64,000 nt of DNA from QHVT01 sp036399015 (GTDB lineage Bacteria > Acidobacteriota > Thermoanaerobaculia > Gp7-AA8). The notes under the pieces are model-generated. The model saw nothing but the letters and a program-made list of their open reading frames with translations, made no database searches and was not told where the DNA came from. Both the position numbers and the translations under genes were made by a program. This document shows positions 39,645 to 49,603 of this stretch, in pieces; positions within the stretch are counted from its first letter, which is position 1, and each line of letters begins with the position of its first letter. The stretch spans positions 1 to 64,000 of the forward strand of contig DASWNW010000093.1 in NCBI GenBank assembly GCA_036399015.1, in the 5' to 3' direction.

Positions 39645-42389
39645 CTACCCCTCGTACTGCTTGTGTTCCAGCTCCGCCTGCGCCGCGGCGAGCCGCGCCA
39701 CCGGTACGCGGTAGGGTGAGCACGACACGTAGTTCAGCCCCACGGACCGGAAGAAGCGGATGGAGTCGGGGTCGCCACCGTGCTCGCCGCAGACGCCGAC
39801 CTTGAGCTTCGCGTTCGTGCTCCGCCCGCGCTCCGTGCCGAGGCGCACGAGCTGGCCGACGCCTTCCTGGTCGATCGACTCGAACGGGTCCTTCGGCAGG
39901 ATCTTCTTGTCGACGTACTCCGGGAGGAACGTGCCGGCGTCGTCGCGCGAGTAGCCGAACGTCATCTGCGTGAGGTCGTTCGTGCCGAAGGAGAAGAACT
40001 CCGCCGTCTCGCCGAGCTTGTCGGCGATGAGCGCGGCGCGCGGGATCTCGATCATCGTCCCGACCAGGAACTCGACGTCGACGCCGGCCTCCTGCATCAC
40101 CTCCGCGGCCACGCGACGCACCATGTCGCCGGTGAGCTGCAGCTCCTTCTCCGTCCCGACGAGCGGGATCATCACCTCGGGGAAGACCTCGAGCCCTTCC
40201 TGTTTCACCTCACAGGCGGCCTGGAAGATCGCCCGCACCTGCATCTCGTAGATCTCGGGATAGGTGATGCCGAGGCGGCAGCCGCGGTGGCCGAGCATCG
40301 GGTTCTGCTCGTGGAGTTGGGCGACCTTGTTGCGCAGCTCGACGAACCCCCAGTTCATCTCGCGCGCGACCGAGGAGATCTGCGCCTCGGTCTGCGGCAG
40401 GAACTCGTGGAGCGGCGGATCGAGCAGACGCACCGTCACCGGCATGCCGGCCAGCTCGCGGAAGATGCCGACGAAGTCTCCCTTCTGGAACGGCAGCAGC
40501 TCGTCCAGCGCGCGGCGGCGGCCCTTCTCGTCGCGCGCGAGGATCATCTCGCGCACCCGCAGGATGCGCTCGTCGGCAAAGAACATGTGCTCGGTCCGGC
40601 AGAGGCCGATCCCGTGCGCGCCGAAGAGGCGGGCTACGCGGGCGTCGTTCGGGGTGTCGGCGTTCGTGCGGATGCCGAGCGTGCGGATCTCGTCGGCCCA
40701 CTTCAGGAGGCGGTCGAAGTTCCGGTAGGTGTGCGAATCCTCCGGCTTCATCGATTCCTCGAGCAGCACCTGCACGACCTCCGACGGGCGCGTGGCGAGC
40801 TTGCCGCCGATGATCTCGCCGGTGGTGCCGTCGAGCGAAAGCCAGTCGCCCTCTTCGAGCGGCTCGTGCCCTTCGCTGCGCAGCTCTCCCTTGTTGTAGT
40901 CGACGCGCAGCGCGCCGGCGCCGACGACGCAGGGACGCCCCATGCCGCGCGCCACCACCGCCGCGTGGGACGTGAGGCCGCCGCGGGTGGTGAGGATGCC
41001 GGCGGCGCTGTGCATGCCGGCGATGTCTTCCGGCGAGGTCTCGACGCGCACGAGGATGACCGGTCCGTCCTTGGCCATGCGCACGGCGTTGTCGGCGTTG
41101 AAGGCGATGCGTCCCGTGGCAGCGCCGGGGCCGGCCGGCAGTCCGCGGCCGAGGAGGCGTCCGCCGCTGAGGGCCTTGTTCTTCTCCTTCGTGTCGAACA
41201 CCGGCGCGAGGAGCTGGATGATCTGGTTCGCCTCGACGCGCTCGACGGCCTCGGTGCTGGAGATCAGCCCCTCGTCGACCATTTCACAGGCGATCGTCAC
41301 GGCCGCGAAGCCGGTGCGCTTGCCGGTGCGCGTCTGGAGCAGGTAGAGCTTCCGCGACTGGATCGTGAACTCGATGTCCTGCATGTCGCGGTAGTGGCCT
41401 TCGAGCTTCTTGTAAACGTCGACGAGCTGCTCGTAGACGTCGGGGAACGTCTCCTCGAGCGACCGCTCGCCTTCCAGCGCCTGCGCCTTCGAGATCGGCA
41501 GCGGCGTGCGGATGCCGGCCACGACGTCCTCGCCCTGCGCGTTCGGGAGGTACTCGCCGAAGAACTTCTTCTCGCCGGTGGAGGGATTGCGGGTGAAGGC
41601 GACGCCGGTCGCGCAGTCGTCGCCCATGTTGCCGAAGACCATCGACTGCACGTTGACGGCGGTGCCCCAGTCGTCGGGGATCTGATTGAGCTTCCGGTAG
41701 GTGATGGCGCGCTGGTTGTTCCAGGAGTTGAAGACGGCGCCGATCGCGCCCCAGAGCTGCTCGTGCACGTCCTGCGGAAAGTCGTGGCCGAGTTTGTCGC
41801 TGACGATCTTCTTGTACGTGGCGACGAGCTCCCGCAGGCCGTCCGCCGGGATCTCGGCGTCGGTCCTGACGCCGGCGCGGTCGCGGAGTGCGAAGAGCTC
41901 GTGCTCGAAGTGCTCGCGGTCGATCTCCAGCACGACGTCGCTGTACATCTGGATGAAGCGGCGGTACGAGTCGAGGGCGAAGCGCTCGTCACCGGAAGAC
42001 GAGGCGAGCCCCTGCACGGTCTCGTCGTTGAGGCCGAGGTTGAGGATCGTGTCCATCATGCCCGGCATCGAGGCGCGGGCGCCGGAACGGACGGAGACGA
42101 GGAGCGGCTGTTTCGGGTCGCCGAACTTGCGTCCGACCGACTGCTCGACGCGCGCGAGGTTCTCCGCGACGGCGTCCTTCAGGACCGGCGGATAGGTCTT
42201 GCCGTGGTCGTAAAAGTACGTGCAGACGCCGGTGGAAATGGTGAAGCCGGGAGGGACGGGAACGCCGATGTTGGTCATCTCGGCGAGACCGGCACCTTTG
42301 CCGCCGAGGACCTCCTTCATCTTAGCGTTGCCCTCGGCGTGCCCATCGCCGAAGTAGTAGACGTACTTTTCGCTCTCGCTCTTCGTCAT
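39645..42389 (-). CDS. ppdK: pyruvate, phosphate dikinase
   Basis: Interconverts pyruvate + ATP + phosphate and PEP + AMP + pyrophosphate. The 914-residue length fits the family. The N-terminal ATP-grasp part has GGKGAGLAEMTNIGVPVPPG; the central phospho-histidine is in GGLTSHAAVVARGMGRP; the C-terminal PEP domain includes FGTNDLTQMTFGYSRDD and a GVCGEHGG motif. The start follows a CATAAT box by nine bases; the open frame extending upstream to 43055 runs through repeat element 6 and is not real. Confidence 0.97.
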   Translation of the reverse strand: MTKSESEKYVYYFGDGHAEGNAKMKEVLGGKGAGLAEMTNIGVPVPPGFTISTGVCTYFYDHGKTYPPVLKDAVAENLARVEQSVGRKFGDPKQPLLVSVRSGARASMPGMMDTILNLGLNDETVQGLASSSGDERFALDSYRRFIQMYSDVVLEIDREHFEHELFALRDRAGVRTDAEIPADGLRELVATYKKIVSDKLGHDFPQDVHEQLWGAIGAVFNSWNNQRAITYRKLNQIPDDWGTAVNVQSMVFGNMGDDCATGVAFTRNPSTGEKKFFGEYLPNAQGEDVVAGIRTPLPISKAQALEGERSLEETFPDVYEQLVDVYKKLEGHYRDMQDIEFTIQSRKLYLLQTRTGKRTGFAAVTIACEMVDEGLISSTEAVERVEANQIIQLLAPVFDTKEKNKALSGGRLLGRGLPAGPGAATGRIAFNADNAVRMAKDGPVILVRVETSPEDIAGMHSAAGILTTRGGLTSHAAVVARGMGRPCVVGAGALRVDYNKGELRSEGHEPLEEGDWLSLDGTTGEIIGGKLATRPSEVVQVLLEESMKPEDSHTYRNFDRLLKWADEIRTLGIRTNADTPNDARVARLFGAHGIGLCRTEHMFFADERILRVREMILARDEKGRRRALDELLPFQKGDFVGIFRELAGMPVTVRLLDPPLHEFLPQTEAQISSVAREMNWGFVELRNKVAQLHEQNPMLGHRGCRLGITYPEIYEMQVRAIFQAACEVKQEGLEVFPEVMIPLVGTEKELQLTGDMVRRVAAEVMQEAGVDVEFLVGTMIEIPRAALIADKLGETAEFFSFGTNDLTQMTFGYSRDDAGTFLPEYVDKKILPKDPFESIDQEGVGQLVRLGTERGRSTNAKLKVGVCGEHGGDPDSIRFFRSVGLNYVSCSPYRVPVARLAAAQAELEHKQYEG

Positions 42390-42398
42390 GCCGGGCGG

Positions 42399-42404
42399 AT
42401 TATG
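42399..42404 (-). promoter_or_regulatory. candidate -10 element of ppdK
   Basis: CATAAT on the minus strand, nine bases before the ATG, without Shine-Dalgarno. Confidence 0.4.
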
Positions 42405-42417
42405 GATCAAGTGTTGG

Positions 42418-42525
42418 TTCCTCGGGTTCCTCGGAGTTCCTCGGAGTTCCTCGGAGTGGGCACCACTGCCGCGGACGCGAAAGCCACCCCGAGGAACTCC
42501 GAGGAACCCGAGGAACTCCGAGGAA
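42418..42525. repeat. inverted repeat element 6 (TTCCTCGG x4 / CCGAGGAA x4)
   Basis: Left arm has TTCCTCGG at 42418, 42427, 42437 and 42447; right arm has CCGAGGAA at 42489, 42499, 42508 and 42518. The spacer is 34 bases. Same unit and irregular 0-2 base joints as element 2. It lies between the lipoprotein gene and ppdK, both on the minus strand. Confidence 0.92.
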
Positions 42526-42535
42526 CCCCGGAGAC

Positions 42536-43753
42536 TCACTGCAGCGCCAGATCGATCCGGCTCCAGAGCAACCGCTGGACGGCGAACACCGGCTCGGCGA
42601 GCTGCCACTCGTCGCCGCTTGCGACGAGCTCCAGCCGCGCCATGTCCACGCCGCGGGATTCGAGCGTGCTGCGGAGAGAGGCGATGCGGGCGACGGTGCG
42701 CTGCCGGTTTTCGTCTTTGGCGTGGCGGAACTCGTGCGCGGTGATGCGGAACTTCTGCGTGGGTGTACCGGCGATCAGCTTCGCCACCGTCTCCAGCGTG
42801 TCGCGGCTCATCGACTCCACGAGCTGCTCGCGCTCGTCGAAGACGAGGCCGTTCAGCGTCCAGTGTCCCGCGCGGTTGACGAAGTGCACGGGAGGCATGG
42901 CGTCGAACTGCGGCTTCGCGTCGCAACGGTCGCCGAGCCAGGCGCGGGCGGCGTAGCCGGTCAGCGGGTTCTTGTGAAACGTCAGCGCGCTGAGGTGGCG
43001 GCTGTCGGCGGTGAGCGTCATCGCCGCGTATCCCCACATCGGGCCGCGCATCCACATGACGCGCGCGACGCGGCCGTCGGTGCCGCCGTCGATGGCGGTG
43101 ACGCGGTTTCCCTCACCGATGATGCCGGTGAGGCGTCCGCCGCGCTGGATGATGAGGGCGCGCTCGCCGTTGATCGTCCAGCAGCCGTCGAACGGCTTCA
43201 GCTCCGCCGGGTAAATCTCCTCGCCCATGGCCTGGATGGAGGTGAGCTCGGCGTGCTGGTCGGCGGGGTCGATGGTATCGACCTTGAGGAAGTTCGCCTC
43301 GAACGGGGGCACCCCGGTGACCTGCGGCTTGCTGGTCACTTTGGAGGTGGCGGTGAGGACCTCCCGCCATGCGCGTCCGTCGGCCGACGCGGAGAAGCGG
43401 ACCTTCGCCGGCATCTCGTGCTCCCGGCCGCGCGAGATGAACCCGAGCCGGTTGACGCGTACGGGAGCGCCGAAGGAGAAGACCATGGTCTGGTTCGCGT
43501 TCCCGCGCGGCGAGGCCCAGTGGGTGTTGTGCATCCCGTCGATGGCCTGTACCGGGGTGTGCTCGAGGTCGAGCTCCTCGGTCCGCGAGACGACGGCGGC
43601 GCCGTACGCGATGTTGAGGAGGTTGTCCGCATCGTAGTCCACGTGGCGCGGCGGGTCCTCCTCGCTGTTCCCGGCCGCGCGCGCCGCTGCGTCGGGGCCG
43701 CGGTCGCACGCGGCCAGCACGAGGCAGAGGAAGAGCAGGGCGTGACGGATCAC
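42536..43753 (-). CDS. lipoprotein with discoidin-like (F5/8 type C) and OmpA-like regions
   Basis: A 405-residue lipoprotein beginning at a GTG that overlaps the glyS stop (GTGA); signal peptide HALLFLCLVLAACD. Residues about 35-165 read as a discoidin-type sandwich (HNTHWASPRGNANQTMVFSF, then VNRLGFISRG). A middle beta region follows, and residues about 330-390 look like a diverged OmpA C-terminal domain (ITAHEFRHAKDENRQRTVAR). It could tie sugars or the cell wall to the outer membrane. Its coupling to glyS is positional. Confidence 0.75.
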   Translation of the reverse strand: MIRHALLFLCLVLAACDRGPDAAARAAGNSEEDPPRHVDYDADNLLNIAYGAAVVSRTEELDLEHTPVQAIDGMHNTHWASPRGNANQTMVFSFGAPVRVNRLGFISRGREHEMPAKVRFSASADGRAWREVLTATSKVTSKPQVTGVPPFEANFLKVDTIDPADQHAELTSIQAMGEEIYPAELKPFDGCWTINGERALIIQRGGRLTGIIGEGNRVTAIDGGTDGRVARVMWMRGPMWGYAAMTLTADSRHLSALTFHKNPLTGYAARAWLGDRCDAKPQFDAMPPVHFVNRAGHWTLNGLVFDEREQLVESMSRDTLETVAKLIAGTPTQKFRITAHEFRHAKDENRQRTVARIASLRSTLESRGVDMARLELVASGDEWQLAEPVFAVQRLLWSRIDLALQ

Positions 43754-45799
43754 GGGCGGTAGTCGCGGCGATCGACGACGATCTTCGTGACGTCCGCGAT
43801 CTTCATCGCGGCGCCGCCCACTTTGCGCAGGAGCGACATGCGGTTCGCGCGCAGCTGCTCGTCGTCCACCATCACCATGACGTCCTTGAAGAACGTCTCC
43901 AGCTCCGGCGCCATGGCCGCGAACGACTCCAGCGCGGAGCGGTACTGCCGCTCCGCTACCATTTCTTCGATCTGGCCGGTGACGGCGTCGGCGAGCGAGG
44001 CGAGCCGGCGCTCGGTCTCGTGCTCCAGGCGCGAGACGTCCACACGGACGGCGGTGTGGCCCGAGGTGATGTTCGCGATGCGCTTCGCGGAGTCGAGGAT
44101 GGAGAGGAAGTTCGACTCGTCGCGTACGCCCTTCACCGCCTGGATGCGGTCGACGAGATCGGTGAGCGACGAGGCCCATCCCGCCTCCATCGCCGCGGCA
44201 ATCTCGTCGTAGGCGAACTGCCAGGCTGACGCCTCGAGAATGGTGCGCACCCGCTCGGCGAAGAAGGCGAGCAGGTCGGACTTCAGCGCCGGATCGTTCA
44301 CCCCGTGCGCTTCCATGGCGATGTCGAGCAGGCGGTCGACGCCCACTTTCACTTCGCGTTTGTCGCGGTTGAGCAGGATCTGCACGATGCCCTGCGCGGC
44401 GCGCCGCAGGGCGAAGGGATCCTTCGAGCCGGTGGGGCGGATGCCGACACGGAAGAAGCCGGTCAGCGTGTCGATACGGTCTGCGATCGAGACGATTGCG
44501 CCGATCTTCGTGCGCGGCAGCGGGTCGTCGAGGTTCGCCGGCAGGTACTGGTCGTAGATCGCCTGCCAGACGCTCTCCGGCAGCCCTTCCTCGCGGGCGT
44601 AGATCCCGCCGATCTGCCCCTGCAGCTCGGTGAACTCCTTCACCATCTCGGTGACCAGGTCGCACTTCGACAGCTCGGCGGCCTGCGCCGCCTCCGGCTC
44701 GTCGCAGAGTCGCTCGACGATGAAGCGGATGCGCTTCGTCTTGTCGGCGTAGTTCCCGAGCTTCTCGTGGAACTGCAGGTGGGTGAGCTGTTCGGCGCGC
44801 TCGGCCAGCGGCCGGCGGCGGTCGGTCTCGTAGAAGAACTGCGCGTCGGCGAAGCGGGCGTTGGTGACGAAGGAGTTGCCGTAGGCCGCGTTGCCTTCCG
44901 GATCGCCGTCGTTGTCGAGGACGGCGAGGAAGGAGTTGGTGAGGCGGCCGTCGCGATCGCGGATCGGAAGCTGCTTCTGGTGCACCCGCATCACCATCAC
45001 GAGCACTTCTTCCGGGAGAGCCAGCGACTCGCGGCGGAACTCGGCGCGCACGAGACCGGGATACTCGGTCAGATACTGCCACTGCAGCCAGATCGACGCA
45101 TCCTCGGCAGGAACGCCGTCGACTTCCTTCGCCAGCACGCGGGCGCGCTGGGCCATGACGATGCGGCGGCGGTCGGGATCGACGAAGACGCGCGCGAGCT
45201 CGAGCTTGCTCACGTAGTCGCTGTACGACTTCACCTCCAGCTCCTGCGGGGCGAGCGTGCGGTGGCCCTTTGTCTTCGTCCCTGAGGCGATGCCGAAGAT
45301 GGAGATCGGAAGGTGCTCGCCGTCGAAGACCGACACGACGGCATGGATCGGGCGGATGTACGACTGCTCGCCCGCGCCCCAACGCATCATCTTCGGCCAG
45401 CGGACCGACTGGACGAGCTGCGGGATGCGCTCGGCGATGATCTCGCGCACGTCGCGGCCGGCGATGCGGCGGCGGATGCGCACGTATTCATCGGGGGAGT
45501 CGAGCACGTCGTCGAGCGACGAGCTCTGTTTCCTGAGGAACCCGTGCAGCGCCGCGGTCGGCTTGCCCTCGGCGTCGTACGCCGACTTCTTGGGCGGCCC
45601 TTTCACTTCCAGCTCGCGGTCGGCTTCGCGTTCCGGGAGACCGCGGAGGAAGATGATCAGGCGGCGCGGGGTCGCGTCGAGCTTGAACGTGCCGCCGCCG
45701 AGCTCCTGGGTGAGCTTCGTCAGCTCCGCCCCGACGGGCGTGGTGAAGCTCCCGTACATCCACGCCGGGATCTCCTCGGTCAGCAGCTCGAAAAGGTAT

Positions 45800-45807
<8 letters not shown>
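43750..45807 (-). CDS. glyS: glycyl-tRNA synthetase beta subunit
   Basis: Beta chain of the heterotetrameric glycyl-tRNA synthetase found in most diderm bacteria. The 685-residue protein has the N-terminal LLTEEIPAWMYGSF, the central HD-like domain with HLQFHEKLGNYADKTKRI, the LRRAAQGIVQILL segment and a C-terminal anticodon-binding part. Its start overlaps the glyQ end by eight bases. Confidence 0.97.
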
Positions 45808-46684
<877 letters not shown>

Positions 46685-46693
46685 AGGGCGCGC

Positions 46694-46699
46694 ATTCTA
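46694..46699 (-). promoter_or_regulatory. candidate -10 element of glyQ
   Basis: TAGAAT on the minus strand, nine bases before the glyQ ATG; no good -35. Confidence 0.5.
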
Positions 46700-46728
46700 G
46701 CGTTGCGCGCCCTCAGTTGCGAGTGGAG

Positions 46729-47001
46729 TTAGGAATCTGCTTCGTGAAGCTGGGAGTGTGCTTCGTGAAGCTGGGAATCTGCTTCACGAAGTTGGGAATC
46801 TGCTTCGTGAAGCTGCGACTCTGCTTCGTGAAGTTCCGAGTGTGCTTCGTGAAGTTCCGAGTGTGCTTCGCGAAGTTCGGAGTGTGCTTCGCGAAGTTCC
46901 GAGTGTGCTTCGCGAAGTTCCGAGTGTGCTTCGCGAAGTTAGGAGTGTGCTTCGCGAAGCTCGGAGTGTGCTTCGCGAAGCTGGGAGTGTGCTTCGTGAA
47001 G
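46729..47001. repeat. 21-bp tandem array with palindromic CTTCGCGAAG core, 13 copies
   Basis: Thirteen cores CTTCG(C/T)GAAG (once CTTCACGAAG) start at 46740 and recur every 21 bp exactly up to 46992. Each is followed by an 11-base linker close to TTCCGAGTGTG, CTGGGAGTGTG or CTGGGAATCTG. Copies with the perfect palindrome CTTCGCGAAG cluster in units 7-12. The 21-bp period places every core on the same face of the helix. It lies between a lipoprotein gene and the glyQ promoter. Both plus frames are open across it only because the unit is a multiple of three. Confidence 0.95.
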
Positions 47002-47008
47002 TTCGTCG

Positions 47009-47677
47009 TCAGGCCTGCGGAGGAGGCGGAGGCGGCTCCTCCGTCTCCTCTTCGGCGTTCTCCTCGGCCGGTGCTTCCTGCGGCTGCTGTTGCTGCTGCG
47101 GCGCGGGAGCGGTGTTGGTAGCCGGGGGCGCCGGGCTCGCGGTGTTGCCAGCGTCGGCCGGCGCGTCGGCTGCCGGCTGTTCGGCCGGTTCCGATTCCAC
47201 CGGCTCCGGCTGCGGAGCAGGCTGCGCCGGCTGATTCGAGGACGGCTGGCCCTGCTGCTGCGGACGCGGCTGCGACGACGACGTCATGGGCGGCGGCACA
47301 TATGCCTGGCGCGGCGCCGCCGACGAAGAGGAGTACGACGGCCGCGGAGCCGGACTCGGCGTCGGGTTGTACGCCGGAGCGGCGCCGCCACCGGACATCG
47401 GAGGCAGCGTACCGGCCATGGTCGCCGGCTGCTGCGGCGCGCCGGTCGTCGGGAGGTTGGGATTCAGCGAGAACGCCGTCGTGGTGTCGGCGTTCGTGTT
47501 GGTGATCGGAGGGAGAGTCTCACCGGGTCCGTTGATGGTCGAGGTGACACCGGCGGCCGATCCCTCCTGAACCGTTTCGTACGTTTGCTGGCCGGCGCGA
47601 GTACCGCCGTCCCCATCCCCTCCACACGCCGCCGCAAAGACGACTACGACTATCGGATAGATCAGCTTGGTTTTCAT
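47009..47677 (-). CDS. Pro/Gln/Ala-rich lipoprotein
   Basis: A 222-residue lipoprotein with signal peptide and lipobox (VVVVFAAACGG). The mature chain is intrinsically disordered: Pro/Ser/Gln-rich (SPAPRPSYSSSSAAPRQ), then acidic, ending PPPPPPQA. It may span the cell wall as a linker. No domain recognised. AAGGGG precedes the ATG. The array of 21-bp units begins eight bases after its stop. Confidence 0.75.
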   Translation of the reverse strand: MKTKLIYPIVVVVFAAACGGDGDGGTRAGQQTYETVQEGSAAGVTSTINGPGETLPPITNTNADTTTAFSLNPNLPTTGAPQQPATMAGTLPPMSGGGAAPAYNPTPSPAPRPSYSSSSAAPRQAYVPPPMTSSSQPRPQQQGQPSSNQPAQPAPQPEPVESEPAEQPAADAPADAGNTASPAPPATNTAPAPQQQQQPQEAPAEENAEEETEEPPPPPPQA

Positions 47678-47765
47678 TTAGAGCCCCTTGTTACTCCCTC
47701 TTATTCGCAAGGTGCTTGCCACTCGGATCGGCGCTTTTTTTGCGATGCACCGCCCCGGAGGAACC

Positions 47766-47942
47766 ATGGCCAAAGACAGCACGAACACGGGTGGACCGTC
47801 CCGGAAACCGAAGGACGAGCCGACCGACGACCGTGACAATCGGAAGGTGCAGAGCCGCGACGAGCTGAAGGAGCGCTCCGTCTCCGGCGACCGTCCCGGC
47901 GACGGCAGACGGAACGGCAGCGACAAGGCGCCGCGCGGCTGA
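47766..47942 (+). CDS. small hydrophilic protein, 58 residues
   Basis: Starts at an ATG with GGAGG six bases upstream and reads MAKDSTNTGGPSRKPKDEP, continuing as a highly charged, probably disordered chain to DKAPRG. No family recognised. It resembles small stress-related hydrophilic proteins in composition only. An in-frame upstream extension to 47688 lacks a ribosome site. Confidence 0.6.
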   Translation: MAKDSTNTGGPSRKPKDEPTDDRDNRKVQSRDELKERSVSGDRPGDGRRNGSDKAPRG

Positions 47943-48029
47943 CCGCACCCCTCTCTCCGGCGAGGGACGCGAATCGGGGCGACGAAAGACTCTCATATGT
48001 GCCATTCTTCCCGCACGGAGGAAGAATGC

Positions 48030-49007
48030 ATGCGTTACCTGATCGTCGGGCTCTTCGTGTCTCTCGTCACCCTTCCCGTTCACGCGGCGAAGGCGGCTTA
48101 TGAGTACTACGTCACCGGCAGCTCGGCGGACGTCACCACCACCACGTCCGCCGGCACGGTGTTGATGGGGGGCGGCTCGGACGTTGCGGCGGCCTTCCAG
48201 TGGATGATCGGCAAGTCGGGCGGCGGTGACTTCGTCGTGATCCGCACGACCGGCACTGATGCCTACAACCCCTGGGTGTACGGCCTCGGCACGGTGAACT
48301 CGGTCGAGACGCTGATCATCAAGTCGCGCACGGCGGCGTCCGATCCGTTCGTCGTCGCGAAGATCCGCGCGGCGGAGGCGGTGTTCATCGCCGGCGGCGA
48401 CCAGTCGACCTACATCAATTACTGGAAGGGAACGCCGGTCGCGACGGCGCTCGACTACGTCGCGAACGTGAAGCTGGCACCGGTGGGAGGCACGAGCGCC
48501 GGCCTGGCCGTTCTCGGCAAGTTCATCTACACCGGGGCGACCGGCTCCGTTACCTCCAGCACCGCCCTCGCCGATCCATACAACCGCTACGTCACCCTCG
48601 ACCGCGACTTCGTGCCGATCGCCCACATGTCGAGCGTGATCACCGACTCCCACTTCGTGACCCGCGACCGCATGGGGCGCCTGGTGACCTTCCTCGCCCG
48701 GATCGTGAAGGACGGCTGGGCCTCCGCCCCCCGCGGCATCGCCCTCGACGAGGCGACCGCGATCCTGGTCGAGCCGAGCGGAGCCGCGACACGCGTCGGC
48801 TCGGGCGCGGCGTACTTCGTTTCGTCGAACGGCATGCCGGCCACGTGCGTGTCGGGATCGCCCCTGACCTACACCGGACTGCCGGTGTACAAGGTGAGCG
48901 GCGCCGCGACCTTCAACCTGGCGACCTGGACCGGCGCCGGCGGCACGGCCTATACCGTCAGCGCCAACGCGGGTGCGCTCAGCGCCAGCAACGGCGCGAT
49001 TTACTAG
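48030..49007 (+). CDS. secreted cyanophycinase-like serine peptidase (S51 family)
   Basis: A 325-residue protein with signal peptide (MRYLIVGLFVSLVTLPVHA). The peptidase core shows GGGSDVAAAF, IAGGDQSTYI, the nucleophile elbow VGGTSAGLAVLG with Ser156, and DSHFVTRDRMGRL, which are cyanophycinase/peptidase E-type motifs. Members cleave beta-Asp-Arg or Asp-Xaa bonds; an extracellular cyanophycin-degrading role is possible. The start has GGAGG eight bases upstream. An N-terminal ATG 11 codons earlier would spoil the signal peptide. Confidence 0.85.
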   Translation: MRYLIVGLFVSLVTLPVHAAKAAYEYYVTGSSADVTTTTSAGTVLMGGGSDVAAAFQWMIGKSGGGDFVVIRTTGTDAYNPWVYGLGTVNSVETLIIKSRTAASDPFVVAKIRAAEAVFIAGGDQSTYINYWKGTPVATALDYVANVKLAPVGGTSAGLAVLGKFIYTGATGSVTSSTALADPYNRYVTLDRDFVPIAHMSSVITDSHFVTRDRMGRLVTFLARIVKDGWASAPRGIALDEATAILVEPSGAATRVGSGAAYFVSSNGMPATCVSGSPLTYTGLPVYKVSGAATFNLATWTGAGGTAYTVSANAGALSASNGAIY

Positions 49008-49077
49008 GCGCGGACACTCGCGGGAGGACGGGCCGGCGAGCCTGTCCTCCCCGGAAATCCCTCGCCGTTTCAGCGGG

Positions 49078-49106
49078 TTGTGGATAACGTACCGAAGTGG
49101 TACTGT
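49078..49106 (+). promoter_or_regulatory. candidate promoter and operator of the suf operon
   Basis: TTGTGG (49078-49083), 17 bases, TACTGT (49101-49106) form a sigma-70-like promoter. Between and into the -10 lies the inverted repeat GTACC-GAAGT-GGTAC (49089-49103), well placed for repression by the Rrf2 regulator encoded next. Confidence 0.5.
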
Positions 49107-49132
49107 TTCGCCCCCACCGGGCGTTCGCACCC

Positions 49133-49603
49133 ATGCTGAAGATCTCGAAACTCACCGACTACGGCCTCCTCGCCAGCGTTTATCTCGCCCGGATTCCGGG
49201 TGAGGTGGCGAACGCGCGAGAGATCGCCGAGTTCTACCACCTGCCACTCCCGGCGATCACGAAGGTGCTCAAGGCGCTGCACACGAGCGGCGTGCTCCGG
49301 TCGCACCGCGGCGCCGGCGGCGGCTACTCGTTCGACGGGGACGCGGACACCGTCACGGTCGGGCGGCTGATCGAGGTCTTCGAAGGCCCGTGGGACCTCA
49401 CCGAGTGCGAGACGACCGACCACGACGGAAACGCCGCCTGCGCGATCCGCGTGGCCTGCCCGTCGCGCCGGTTCATGTTCGGTATCAACCGGGCCATCAA
49501 AGGAGCTTTCGAACAGGTCACGCTGGGCGATCTCGTCCGCGGCGGCATGCCGGTCCCTGTGATCGACAAGCGGCAGTTGGCCCACCGAGAGGCAGCATCA
49601 TGA
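49133..49603 (+). CDS. Rrf2-family iron-sulfur regulator of the suf operon (SufR/IscR-like)
   Basis: A 156-residue winged-helix regulator. The HTH is AREIAEFYHLPLPAITKVLK, the wing contains HRGAGGGYSF, and three Cys (about residues 92, 103, 109; segment ACAIRVAC) match the IscR-type cluster ligands in spacing roughly. Cluster occupancy would report iron-sulfur supply and control the operon. The start MLKISKLTDYG is the family N-terminus. Its stop overlaps the sufB ATG (ATGA). Confidence 0.93.
   Translation: MLKISKLTDYGLLASVYLARIPGEVANAREIAEFYHLPLPAITKVLKALHTSGVLRSHRGAGGGYSFDGDADTVTVGRLIEVFEGPWDLTECETTDHDGNAACAIRVACPSRRFMFGINRAIKGAFEQVTLGDLVRGGMPVPVIDKRQLAHREAAS

Noticed and set aside
46685..46740. 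T-box riboswitch upstream of glyQS
   Set aside because: The start lies nine bases from a -10 box with no leader, and no T-box or specifier hairpin is present.
46717..47234. Two open frames with seven-residue repeats (FVKLGVC, VLREVPS)
   Set aside because: They exist only because the 21-bp unit is divisible by three and lacks stops; the palindromic core and phasing point to DNA-level function, and they run antisense into a lipoprotein gene.
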